A DNA stretch of 64,000 nt from Streptomyces davaonensis JCM 4913 (GTDB lineage: Bacteria > Actinomycetota > Actinomycetes > Streptomycetales > Streptomycetaceae): contig NC_020504.1 in the NCBI RefSeq assembly GCF_000349325.1, positions 9,218,326 through 9,282,325 on the forward strand, read 5' to 3'. The position numbers and the translations under genes were made by a program. Below the pieces are notes generated by a model. That model did not search any database and was not told the origin of the DNA. It saw nothing but the letters and a program-made list of their open reading frames with translations. Positions within the stretch are counted from its first letter, which is position 1. Each line of letters begins with the position of its first letter. Shown in pieces: positions 53,142 to 61,042 of the stretch.

Positions 53142-53843
53142 GTGCCGAAAGCGGTGGTCCCCGAGGAGAAGCGGCGCCGGCGCCGTCCGACGAAGAGCGG
53201 CACCGTGCTGTCCGAAGCGCTGATTGTCGAGACCGCGCTGCGGCTGCTGCGCGAGCACGGCAGCGCGGGGCTCACCGCCCGCCGCCTGGGGCTGGCCCTG
53301 GACGCCGACCCGAGCACCCTGTACCGGTACTTCCGCGGCATGGACGACCTGACACTCGCCATCGGCGACGCGCTGATCGGCCAGGCCCTGAAGGGCTGGC
53401 GGCCGACGGGCGAGTGGCGGGCCGACCTGCGCACGGTGGGGCTGCGGATCCACGCCGCCTACCTCGCCCACCCGCAGGCCGCCCTGCTGACGACCAACCG
53501 GGTCACCGGCCGGGCCAACGAACTCGCCGCCGACGAGGCCGTGCTGGACGTCCTGCGCACCGCCGGGTTCCCGCTGCCGGAGACCGTGCGCGTCTACCAC
53601 GCCTTCATCGACCAGACCCTGGCCTTCGCCGCCCTGGACGCCGCCTCCCTGACCCTGCCCAGCGCCTCGCAGCGCGCCGACGAGGCCATGTGGCGCTCCA
53701 CCTACGCCCGGCTGCCCCGCACCACCCACCCACGCATCGCGGAGGCGGCACGCCTGCTCGCGACCCGCATGGTGACCAGCGCCTATCCGACGGCGCTGGA
53801 GATGCTGCTGGACAGCGCGGAGGCGCGGCTGAAGTCAGGTTAG
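53142..53843 (+). CDS. TetR/AcrR family regulator with C-terminal ligand domain
   Basis: 233 residues from GTG 53142 behind GGAGGGAG. After an Arg/Lys-rich N-tail (KRRRRRPTK), HTH SEALIVETALRLLREHGSAGLTARRLGLALDADPSTLYRYFRGMDDL. The C-terminal domain resembles the TetR_C type in VLRTAGFPLPETVRVYHAFIDQTLAFAALDAASL. It is divergent from the saccharopine dehydrogenase, the best target guess. Its last four bases overlap the LysR-type gene end. Confidence 0.92.
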   Translation: MPKAVVPEEKRRRRRPTKSGTVLSEALIVETALRLLREHGSAGLTARRLGLALDADPSTLYRYFRGMDDLTLAIGDALIGQALKGWRPTGEWRADLRTVGLRIHAAYLAHPQAALLTTNRVTGRANELAADEAVLDVLRTAGFPLPETVRVYHAFIDQTLAFAALDAASLTLPSASQRADEAMWRSTYARLPRTTHPRIAEAARLLATRMVTSAYPTALEMLLDSAEARLKSG

Positions 53844-54742
53844 GGGCGCAGCGACTTCGCGGCAGTGCTCGCCACCGCCCGTGCCACCATCGCCAGCGCG
53901 GGGGAGTCCAGCTTCCACTGCTGCCAGTACAGCGGAACGTCGAGGACCCGCTCCGGCGCGAGGGAGACCAGGCGTCCGGCGCGCAGCAGCCCGCCCGCCT
54001 GGATCTCCGGGACCATGCCCCAGCCGAGCCCGGCGGCGATGGCCGACACGAACCCTTCCGAGGTGGGGATCCGATGGCGGACGGCACCCGCGGCACCCCG
54101 GCCGCGCCGCAGCCGCCGTACGAAGGCGTCCTGGAGCTCGTCGCTGCGGTCGAAGGTCACCACCGGCGCCTGGGGGAGCGAATCGCGCAGCGGTCCGTCG
54201 AGATACCGCTCGGCGAAGTCCGGGCTCGCGGCGGCGAGGTAGCGCATCTTGCCGAGCGGCCGCACGGAGCACCCCGCCACCGGTTCGGACGCGGAGGTCA
54301 CCGCCGCCATCACCAGGCCCTCCCTGAGCAGCGCCGCGGTATGGGCCTCGTCCTCGCGGCGCAGTTCGAAGCAGAGCCGGGGCTCGGGCGGTACGCCGGT
54401 GAGGGCGTCGAGGAACCAGGTGGCCAGGGAGTCGGCGTTCACCGCGATCGACACCCGGGTCGGCTCCTCCTCGGCGCCGCCCATGCCCAGCTCGGCCCGT
54501 GCGTCCCGCTCCAGCCGGGCGAGCTGTCGCGCGAACCGCACGACGACCGCGCCCGACTCGGTGGGCCGCACCGGCTTCGTCCGCACCAGCAGCACCCGCC
54601 CGGTGCGCTGTTCGAGCGCCTTGACCCGCTGGCTGACCGCCGACGGCGTCACATGCAGCGCGGCCGCCGCCGCGTCGAACGTCCCCTCGTCCACCACCGC
54701 GAGCAGGGTCCGCACCTGGTCCAGCGGCAGCTCCGTCACCAT
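53840..54742 (-). CDS. LysR-type regulator, LysG/ArgP-like
   Basis: 300 residues from ATG 54742. N-terminal HTH: LDQVRTLLAVVDEGTFDAAAAALHVTPSAVSQRVKALEQRTGRVLLVRTKPVRPT. The effector domain includes VSIAVNADSLATWFLDAL, a signature of the ArgP/LysG branch. LysG activates the exporter LysE in response to lysine, arginine or histidine; lysE lies divergent 70 bp away, so the pair is intact. A GCTAA/TTAGC inverted repeat is between them. Confidence 0.94.
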   Translation of the reverse strand: MVTELPLDQVRTLLAVVDEGTFDAAAAALHVTPSAVSQRVKALEQRTGRVLLVRTKPVRPTESGAVVVRFARQLARLERDARAELGMGGAEEEPTRVSIAVNADSLATWFLDALTGVPPEPRLCFELRREDEAHTAALLREGLVMAAVTSASEPVAGCSVRPLGKMRYLAAASPDFAERYLDGPLRDSLPQAPVVTFDRSDELQDAFVRRLRRGRGAAGAVRHRIPTSEGFVSAIAAGLGWGMVPEIQAGGLLRAGRLVSLAPERVLDVPLYWQQWKLDSPALAMVARAVASTAAKSLRP

Positions 54743-54749
54743 CACGAGC

Positions 54750-54775
54750 GCTAATGGTACGTAAGAATCTTTAGC
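54750..54775. promoter_or_regulatory. LysG operator candidate between lysG and lysE
   Basis: GCTAA at 54750-54754 and TTAGC at 54771-54775 form an inverted repeat with 16-base spacing, flanked by a GGTAC/GTAC pair. The stretch is AT-rich. The position between divergent LysR-type and exporter genes is what LysR regulators need. Confidence 0.5.
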
Positions 54776-54812
54776 TGTACACATGATCCCGGTGTTCTCT
54801 AGCGTCGACGTC

Positions 54813-55427
54813 ATGTCCACAGCTCTCGCCACGGCCGCCGCCGGATTCGGCACCGGTCTCTCGCTCATCGTCGCCATCGGCGCCCAGAACGCCTTCGTCC
54901 TGCGCCAGGGGATCCGCCGCGACGCGGTCCTCGCCGTCGTCGGCATCTGCGCCCTGTCCGACGCCGCTCTGATCACCCTGGGCGTGGCGGGCGTGGGCGC
55001 GGTGGTCGTGGCCTGGCCGGGGGTGCTGACCGCGGTCGGCTGGATCGGCGGCGCGTTCCTGATCTGCTACGGCACCCTCGCCGCTCGGCGCGTGTTCCGA
55101 CCGGCCGGTGCGCTGCGGGCGGACGGGGACGCCGCGGGGTCACGGCGGCGGGCGGTGCTGACCTGTCTGGCGATGACCTGGCTCAACCCGCACGTCTACC
55201 TCGACACCGTCTTCCTGCTCGGCTCGATCGCCGCCGACCGGGGCGAGTTGCGCTGGACGTTCGGGCTCGGCGCGGCGCTGGCCAGCCTGTGCTGGTTCGC
55301 CGCGCTGGGCTTCGGTGCCCGGCTGCTCGGCCCGTATCTGTCCCGGCCCGTCGCCTGGCGGATCCTGGACGGTCTGGTCGCCGCGACCATGCTGGTCCTC
55401 GGGATGTCACTGATCCTCGGCAGCTGA
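54813..55427 (+). CDS. lysE: LysE/ArgO-type basic amino acid exporter
   Basis: 204 residues from ATG 54813. Six hydrophobic helices with the family signature GLSLIVAIGAQNAFVLRQGI near the N-terminus, CLAMTWLNPHVYLDTVFLLGSI in the middle, and a final TMLVLGMSLILG. These export lysine or arginine when they build up. Divergent from lysG-like regulator, the standard pair of Corynebacterium and Streptomyces. Confidence 0.94.
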   Translation: MSTALATAAAGFGTGLSLIVAIGAQNAFVLRQGIRRDAVLAVVGICALSDAALITLGVAGVGAVVVAWPGVLTAVGWIGGAFLICYGTLAARRVFRPAGALRADGDAAGSRRRAVLTCLAMTWLNPHVYLDTVFLLGSIAADRGELRWTFGLGAALASLCWFAALGFGARLLGPYLSRPVAWRILDGLVAATMLVLGMSLILGS

Positions 55428-55517
55428 GATGCGGAAGCTGAGATCCCGCGTCCCGAACTCCCGCCGGGCGGTGCGATAGTGAACCCTGGTTCCAGAAAGA
55501 TGTAACGAGCAACCAGG

Positions 55518-56798
55518 ATGTCCGTGGATACCGGCGAACAGCAGAAGACCCCTCAGCAGACCCGGCGCGGCGTGCGCCGCTGGGCCATGGACACCCGCCC
55601 ACTGCGCCGCCCCGCCTACCGTCGGCTGTGGTCCTCCACGATCGTCACGGCGGTCGGCAGCCAGCTCACCGCGGTCGCCGTGCCCAAGCAGATCTACGAC
55701 ATCACCGGCTCCTCCGCCTGGGTCGGCTACGCGAGCCTCGCCGGTCTGCTGCCCCTGGTGGTCTTCGCGCTGTGGGGCGGCGCGGTCGCCGACAGCATGG
55801 ACCGCCGCAAGCTGCTGCTGATCACCAACTCCGGCATTGCCGTCACCTCGGTGCTGTTCTGGGTCCAGGCCGCCACGGGACTCGACTCGGTGGCCGCCCT
55901 GATGGTCCTGCTCGCCGCCCAGCAGGCATTCTTCGGCCTCAACGCACCGGCCCGCAACGCCTCCATCGCCCGGCTCGTCCCGGCTGAAGAGCTGGCGGCG
56001 GCCAACGCCCTCGGCTCGACCGTCATGCAGACCGGCCTGGTCGCCGGGCCGCTGCTGGCCGGTGCCCTCATCCCCGCGATCGGGCTGCCCGAGCTGTATC
56101 TGCTCGACGCGCTGGCGCTGTGCGTGACGCTGTGGGCGGTGCACCGGCTGCCCCCGCTGCCGCCCCTGGCGGGCTCCGCGGTGCGCCGCGCCGGGGTGCG
56201 GGAGATCGGGGCCGGGTTCCGCTACATCGCCCTGCACAAGGTGCTGTTGCTGTCCTTCCTCGCCGATGTGATCGCCATGGTCCTCGGCATGCCCCGCGCC
56301 CTGTTCCCGCAGCTCGCCGCCGAGACCTACGCCTCCTACGGCGAGGGCCTCGCGCTGGGTGTGCTGTTCGCCGCGATCCCGGTCGGGGCGGTCCTCGGCG
56401 GCCTGTTCTCCGGCACCTTCTCCCGGGCGCGGCGGCACGGCTGGATGGTGATCGGCGCGGTCGTCGCCTGGGGTGCCGCCGTTACCGGGTTCGGGCTGAG
56501 CGGCAGCCTCTGGCTCGCGGTGGTGTTCCTGGTCGTCGCCGGCGTCGCCGACATGGTGTCGATGGTCTTCCGCGGCGCGATCCTGCTCTCCGCCGCCACC
56601 GACGAGATGCGCGGCCGGATGCAGGGCGTGTTCACGGTCGTCGTCGCGGGCGGACCCCGCCTGGCCGACGTCCTGCACGGCACCGCGGGCTCCGTGTTCG
56701 GCGCCCGCCAGGCGGTCGCGGGCGGCGGCCTGCTGGTCGTGGTGGCGATGCTGACCCTCGCCCTCACCGTCCCGGCGCTGCGCCGCTACCGCGTCTGA
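55518..56798 (+). CDS. MFS transporter, EntS-like
   Basis: 426 residues, about 12 transmembrane helices. Signatures include RPAYRRLWSSTIVTAVGSQLTAVAVP, the A-loop VADSMDRRKLLLITN and GPLLAGALIPAIGLPELYLLDAL. This is the DHA3/enterobactin-exporter-like branch that exports siderophores or drugs. There is no siderophore cluster near, so the cargo is unknown. Convergent with the cNMP-binding gene, eight bases apart. Confidence 0.9.
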   Translation: MSVDTGEQQKTPQQTRRGVRRWAMDTRPLRRPAYRRLWSSTIVTAVGSQLTAVAVPKQIYDITGSSAWVGYASLAGLLPLVVFALWGGAVADSMDRRKLLLITNSGIAVTSVLFWVQAATGLDSVAALMVLLAAQQAFFGLNAPARNASIARLVPAEELAAANALGSTVMQTGLVAGPLLAGALIPAIGLPELYLLDALALCVTLWAVHRLPPLPPLAGSAVRRAGVREIGAGFRYIALHKVLLLSFLADVIAMVLGMPRALFPQLAAETYASYGEGLALGVLFAAIPVGAVLGGLFSGTFSRARRHGWMVIGAVVAWGAAVTGFGLSGSLWLAVVFLVVAGVADMVSMVFRGAILLSAATDEMRGRMQGVFTVVVAGGPRLADVLHGTAGSVFGARQAVAGGGLLVVVAMLTLALTVPALRRYRV

Positions 56799-56805
56799 GA
56801 TCCGC

Positions 56806-57261
56806 CTACAGCGCGCTGTTGCGGCGCATCCCGTACTGCTCCATCAACTTGCCCCGGGTGGTCTCCAGTCGGTGCGCGAGGATCTCGGCGACCTGGCGCA
56901 GCAGGATCAGCCCGAGCTGCTGGTCCTCGTCGCACAGCCGCCGCACCTCCGCCGCGTCGAACTCGTAGGCACGCACCGGGCTGAAGGCCTCCGCGCCGAA
57001 GTCCCACTGGTACGGCGGGAACAGCCACGACCAGCCGAGCAGGTCCCCGGAGCCGAGGGTGGCGACCGTGACCCGTTGCAGCGAGGTCACCCGCTGGTCG
57101 AGCGAGACGGCGCCGGAGCGGATCACCCAGAAGCGGTCGGCGGTCCCTCCGGCCTCGAAGATGCGCGCGTCCTCGGGGAAGGAGACCTCCTTCGCGAGTG
57201 CCATGAGCCGCTCGCGCTGCGGCGGCGGGAGGGCAGGCAGCAGTTTCGTCGCTTTGGTCAT
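56806..57261 (-). CDS. Single-domain cyclic-nucleotide-binding protein
   Basis: 151 residues, a Crp-like beta-roll only: VSFPEDARIFEAGGTADRFWVIRSGAVSLDQRV, then LGSGDLLGWSWLFPPYQW, and a C-terminal helix LGLILLRQVAEILAHRLETTRGKLMEQ. No DNA-binding wing follows, so it cannot be a standard Crp regulator. The phosphate cassette Arg is not evident (the region reads PYQWDFGAEAFSP), so it may bind another ligand. Third cNMP-type protein of the window. Confidence 0.87.
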   Translation of the reverse strand: MTKATKLLPALPPPQRERLMALAKEVSFPEDARIFEAGGTADRFWVIRSGAVSLDQRVTSLQRVTVATLGSGDLLGWSWLFPPYQWDFGAEAFSPVRAYEFDAAEVRRLCDEDQQLGLILLRQVAEILAHRLETTRGKLMEQYGMRRNSAL

Positions 57262-57386
57262 GACACGGGGCTCCTCGCCGGCGTCGGGGTTCCGGGGCTT
57301 TCCCTACGCCCATTTCAGCCGTTGCCGACGCGTAGGGCACCTCGACGGACTACAGAACCGGTGGAGATTTCCGCGGGCATGAAAAA

Positions 57387-57418
57387 GCCCTGGCTGGACG
57401 GGGGAAGCCAGCCAGGGC
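57387..57418 (-). terminator. Strong hairpin terminator
   Basis: GCCCTGGCTGG at 57387-57397 and CCAGCCAGGGC at 57408-57418 form a perfect 11-bp stem with a 10-base loop. Five A residues at 57382-57386 become a T-run on the minus strand, so it is an intrinsic terminator for leftward transcripts from 57530-57751. A second weaker stem, GCGGGGT/ACCCCGC, lies at about 57424-57458. Confidence 0.8.
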
Positions 57419-57529
57419 CGTTTGCGGGGTACGGGGGACAGCTGGTGTCAACCCCGCGACCACGTATGGATGAACCGTAAACCATTTATGTCGGCCATGC
57501 GAAACCAGCACCAGGTCACGTGACCCGAT

Positions 57530-57751
57530 TCACTCCTCACCCGGGTGCGCGCCCGGCGTCAGGATCTCGTCCAGCACCCGCAGCACCGCCTCGTACGCCA
57601 GCATCCGTACGGCGGCCTCCCGGGCGCCCTCCGGGTCGCTCACCCGCAGCCCGAAGCTCCGCGTTCGCCAGGCCTGCTCCTCGTGCCGGGCACAGGTGCG
57701 GGCGCGCTGGATGCGCCGGAGCAGTTCGTCTGAGTCCACGACATCGGTCAT
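57530..57751 (-). CDS. Small conserved hypothetical protein
   Basis: 73 residues from ATG 57751. Mostly helical and charged: VDSDELLRRIQRARTCARHEEQAWRTRSFGLRVSDPEGAREAAVRMLAYEAVLRVLDEIL. No membrane segment, no metal motif. I do not recognise it beyond being a Streptomyces-type small protein. The terminator at 57387 lies 112 bp downstream, supporting that it is expressed. Confidence 0.6.
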   Translation of the reverse strand: MTDVVDSDELLRRIQRARTCARHEEQAWRTRSFGLRVSDPEGAREAAVRMLAYEAVLRVLDEILTPGAHPGEE

Positions 57752-57846
57752 GGCATCCGCGTACCCCGATGCGGCCGATTCGTGCGGCCGGGAGGCGCCG
57801 GGAGGTTTGAGCGGCCGGGAGGGGGCGAGCAGACAAGGAGGGACCC

Positions 57847-58335
57847 GTGGCGCCCAGGAAACATCGAAACCGACCCATCCCTTCACGGAGTCGAACGATG
57901 CGCGGGGAGCAGATCACGTCAGAGGTGCGCGCGCCGGGCGAGGCGCGCCGGGCCGTCGCCCACGCGGTGGCCGCCCACTGCCGGGCCACCGGCACACCTT
58001 GCGACCGCGAGGCCGTCCAGGACGCGCTGTTGGTCGCCTCGGAACTCACCACCAACGCGATCCTGCACGGGGGCGGAGTCACCGACTTCCGCGTCGACCT
58101 GGTCGAGCCCGGTGTCCGCGTCTCGGTGAGCGACCGCAGCGAACGGCTGCCGGTGGTCACCGACCCCGGCGAACGCCGGGTGCACCGCCGCTTCGGCGGC
58201 CACGGCTGGCCGATCGTGTGCTGCCTGGCCAGCGATGTGGAGGTGTCGGTCCTGCCCGCGGGCGGCAAACGCATCAGCGCGGTCGTGCCCCTCGTCCGAC
58301 CCGCCTTCTTCCGCGAAGTCGGACAACGCGTCTGA
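57847..58335 (+). CDS. RsbW-like ATP-binding regulatory protein
   Basis: 162 residues from GTG 57847 with AAGGAGG. HATPase_c_2 domain: N-box ELTTNAILHGGG (about 65-76) and ATP-lid region RRFGGHGWPIVCCLAS. The first 30 residues are basic. A second gene follows after 28 bp, and they may form a unit. Class as for 2621: it likely antagonises or controls a sigma factor or binds an STAS protein; no partner is evident. Confidence 0.85.
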   Translation: MAPRKHRNRPIPSRSRTMRGEQITSEVRAPGEARRAVAHAVAAHCRATGTPCDREAVQDALLVASELTTNAILHGGGVTDFRVDLVEPGVRVSVSDRSERLPVVTDPGERRVHRRFGGHGWPIVCCLASDVEVSVLPAGGKRISAVVPLVRPAFFREVGQRV

Positions 58336-58363
58336 GACGCCGTGTACGGGGAACGCGGCACTC

Positions 58364-58789
58364 ATGAACGACTACGAGCTTTCGCCCGACGGCCGGCCCG
58401 TGGACCTCTACCTCGGCCTGCTGCGTTCGCGGATGGAAACCGAGGACTTTCAACGCCTGCTCGATCTCGTCGAGCCGGTCCTGCGAGCCATCGACGAGCG
58501 GCGCCCGCCACCCGCCGACATGGCCCTGGACAGTGACGAGGGGCTGCCGCAGGAGATGCGCGACCAGGCCGCGCTGGTCATCGCCGCCGCGGTGACCGGG
58601 CGGCTGGACAACGAGATCGTCGAGATCGACCTGGGGACGACCGGCTCGGTCCGGGTGGTCACCGACGCGACCACCGCGGCGGACCCCGTCCGCCTGGGCG
58701 AGATCGCGTCCTACCTCCTGGACCGCCGCCACGACGACGAGGAACTGCGCGGCATCGCGGAGGCGAGCGGCCTGCCCACCGACTTCTGA
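58364..58789 (+). CDS. Small acidic hypothetical protein
   Basis: 141 residues from ATG 58364. Very acidic with LLRSRMETEDFQRLLDLVEPVLRAIDERR and a C-terminal EIASYLLDRRHDDEELRGIAEASGLP. No signal, membrane or catalytic motif. It follows the RsbW-like gene by 28 bp and may be its partner; I do not recognise the family. Confidence 0.65.
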   Translation: MNDYELSPDGRPVDLYLGLLRSRMETEDFQRLLDLVEPVLRAIDERRPPPADMALDSDEGLPQEMRDQAALVIAAAVTGRLDNEIVEIDLGTTGSVRVVTDATTAADPVRLGEIASYLLDRRHDDEELRGIAEASGLPTDF

Positions 58790-58807
58790 CCGACGGGACG
58801 GGACCGC

Positions 58808-61042
58808 CTACGACGTCCTGGCCGGCGCCTTCCCGACCGGCACCTTCAGCGGCCGCGCCAGCCCCATGACCGACTCGTCGAGCCGCTGAAGGTGTCGTAG
58901 CACCCGGTCGGTGACTCTGCCGTATCGCGGCGTGCCCGGGAGTTGGGGTTCCAGGAGCGAGGCGATGCTCGGACCGGTCTCGACCCGCTCGTCGGTCCGC
59001 TCGCCGGCGACATGCGCGGCGAGGGCCTCGATGTTGTGCGCGATCCGCCGCCCGGCCCCGCGCAGCCGGGGATCCGCCGCGATCGAGGGATGCGTGGGCA
59101 GCAGCTCGGCGGTCGCCGCCAGCGAGCGCGCGTGATAGGCCGCCGTCTCCAGCAGTGCCACCACATAGCGGGCGGTGTCCCGCCGGGTCCGGAGCGGGGT
59201 CACCGGATGGGTCAGCGGCTGCACCGCCGCCCGCAGGTCGGCCAGCGCCTGGTCCAGCTCGCGCGCCTGGTCCAGCAGCTCCACCGGAGGACCGCCGCTG
59301 AGCTGGTCCACGGCCGCCCCGGTGACCTCGCCGAGCCGGTCGAGCACGGTCCCCAGCAGCTCATTGGTCCGCCGGTCGGTGGCCACCGGCAGCACCACCG
59401 CCGCAGCGAACACCCCGCACGCCGCCCCCAGCGCCGTCTCGGCGATCCGCACCACCAGCACCGACATGCTGTAGGTGTGCAGCAGGGTGTAGAGCAGCCC
59501 CAGCGCGGCCGTCACGAAGAACGACATCAGCGTGTACGACAGGGGCGCCGTGTAGAACATGCAGAACACGAACAGCAGCACCAGCGCGAACGCGGTCCAC
59601 GTGTGCTGCCCGACCAGCCCCGCCAGCAGAATGCCCGCCACCACCCCGAACACCGTGCCGAGCAGCCTGCGATAGCCCTTCACCAGGATCTCGCCCGTGG
59701 AGGAGGTGTTCAGGAAGACGATCCAGCAGGTCAGCACCGCCCAGTACCAGCGGTGACTGGACAGCAGCTCACCGCCGACGATGGCCAGCGACGAGCCCAC
59801 GGCGACCTGCACGGCGGCCCGGGTGGTCGGCCGCCGCAGCCCCGTCGGCTCCTCGCGCTCGGTGTCCTCCACGGCGTCGATCGCGACGTCCTCGGCGTCC
59901 AGTTCCTCCCGGGAGCGGGCCGTGGCCGGAGTGTCGTCCGACTCGTCCTGCGGCCCGTCGAGCGCGATCCTGAGGCCCAGCACCGCCCGCGCGGCCTCGC
60001 CGACCCCACGGAAGACGTCCTGCACGGCCGGGGCGGCGGCGGGCAGATTCTCCTCCTCGCGGTAGGACAGCAGCCGGTTGCGCACCTGGGCGAGGCCGGT
60101 GCCGCCCGCCTGCCGCACGAGCAGGCGCAGCGCCCGCAGATCCCGCCGTAGCGCCTCGACCGCCGCATCCCGCACGGGCTGTCGCCCGGCGGACGGGACG
60201 GGCGCGCCGGGCAGGTGCAGGGTCAGGGTGTCGGTGCGTTCGGCGCTGCGCGCGGTCAGCAGGAGCAGGCCGAGCCGCTCGGCGGCGATCTCGGCGTCCG
60301 CCACCCGGCGCTGCACCAGCCGGGCAGTGGCCTCGTCGGCCGTGCCCTCCTCCAGCCGCCCCTGGATCATCAGCGCGGTCTCATGCAGCCGGGCGGTGCC
60401 CTCGCGTACGTCGTCCAGCGCCCGGTCCGCCTCCTCGGGACCGGCGTCGAGCAGATCGAGCTGTGCCGACACCAGCTGCGCGAACCGGGCCCGGAACGCC
60501 TCGCGCAGCCGTTCCAGGGTCCCGGCAGGGGTCTCCGGCACGAGTGCGAACCGCACCACGGCACTGCACACCACGGCCGTCGTGACCGCGCCGTACAGCT
60601 CCGGGAGATCCTCGACCGTGGCGCCGACGAACAAGGACACGAAGTACAGCTGGAAGCCGATCAGCCCGAGCGCGGTCCCGCGGTCACCGAACCGGCGCCC
60701 GTAGACGGCACTGAAGATCAGCGCGACGAAGAACAGATCACCGGCGACCACATGGGAGTGCAGCAGCGCGGCCAGGCTGACGGAGGCGAGGGCGACCGGC
60801 AGACCCAGCGCGAGCGTGACGGCCTGCGGGCCGCGCTCCTTCTCCCGTACCGCGAAGGTGGAGACCATCGCCGCCATGGCCCCGGCGACCAGATGCGGCA
60901 CATCGGCCCCGGCCAGGGCGAGCACGACCAGCGTGAGCGCGATCGCGCCCACCGTCCGCAGCCCCGCGGCCAGCCGCAGCAGCCCCGGATCGGAGGCCGC
61001 GACCCGGTCCCGCAGCCGCGCCCACCCCGTACCGGTGCCTAT
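58808..61042 (-). CDS. FUSC-family membrane protein, with apparent ATA start
   Basis: 744 residues if read from ATA at 61042. Two membrane blocks (about 28-165 and 400-550, the second with GEILVKGYRRLLGTVFGVVAGILLAGLVGQHTW and SYTLMSFFVTAALGLLYTLLHTY) enclose a 240-residue soluble segment, the layout of fusaric-acid-resistance-like proteins. No ATG, GTG or TTG occurs in frame near the expected N-terminus; the first in-frame one (GTG 60952) would cut the first helix. At 61042 ATA overlaps the upstream TAG (ATAG) and GGAGGG lies six bases before it. So either ATA is the start or the annotated start codon was mutated. CTG starts at residue 10-20 are alternatives. Function likely envelope stress or efflux. 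Confidence 0.82.
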   Translation of the reverse strand: MGTGTGWARLRDRVAASDPGLLRLAAGLRTVGAIALTLVVLALAGADVPHLVAGAMAAMVSTFAVREKERGPQAVTLALGLPVALASVSLAALLHSHVVAGDLFFVALIFSAVYGRRFGDRGTALGLIGFQLYFVSLFVGATVEDLPELYGAVTTAVVCSAVVRFALVPETPAGTLERLREAFRARFAQLVSAQLDLLDAGPEEADRALDDVREGTARLHETALMIQGRLEEGTADEATARLVQRRVADAEIAAERLGLLLLTARSAERTDTLTLHLPGAPVPSAGRQPVRDAAVEALRRDLRALRLLVRQAGGTGLAQVRNRLLSYREEENLPAAAPAVQDVFRGVGEAARAVLGLRIALDGPQDESDDTPATARSREELDAEDVAIDAVEDTEREEPTGLRRPTTRAAVQVAVGSSLAIVGGELLSSHRWYWAVLTCWIVFLNTSSTGEILVKGYRRLLGTVFGVVAGILLAGLVGQHTWTAFALVLLFVFCMFYTAPLSYTLMSFFVTAALGLLYTLLHTYSMSVLVVRIAETALGAACGVFAAAVVLPVATDRRTNELLGTVLDRLGEVTGAAVDQLSGGPPVELLDQARELDQALADLRAAVQPLTHPVTPLRTRRDTARYVVALLETAAYHARSLAATAELLPTHPSIAADPRLRGAGRRIAHNIEALAAHVAGERTDERVETGPSIASLLEPQLPGTPRYGRVTDRVLRHLQRLDESVMGLARPLKVPVGKAPARTS

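Noticed and set aside
57424..57458. Possible tRNA or riboswitch near the hairpins
   Set aside because: No T-loop GGTTCGA or CCA end, and no known aptamer core; only simple inverted repeats.
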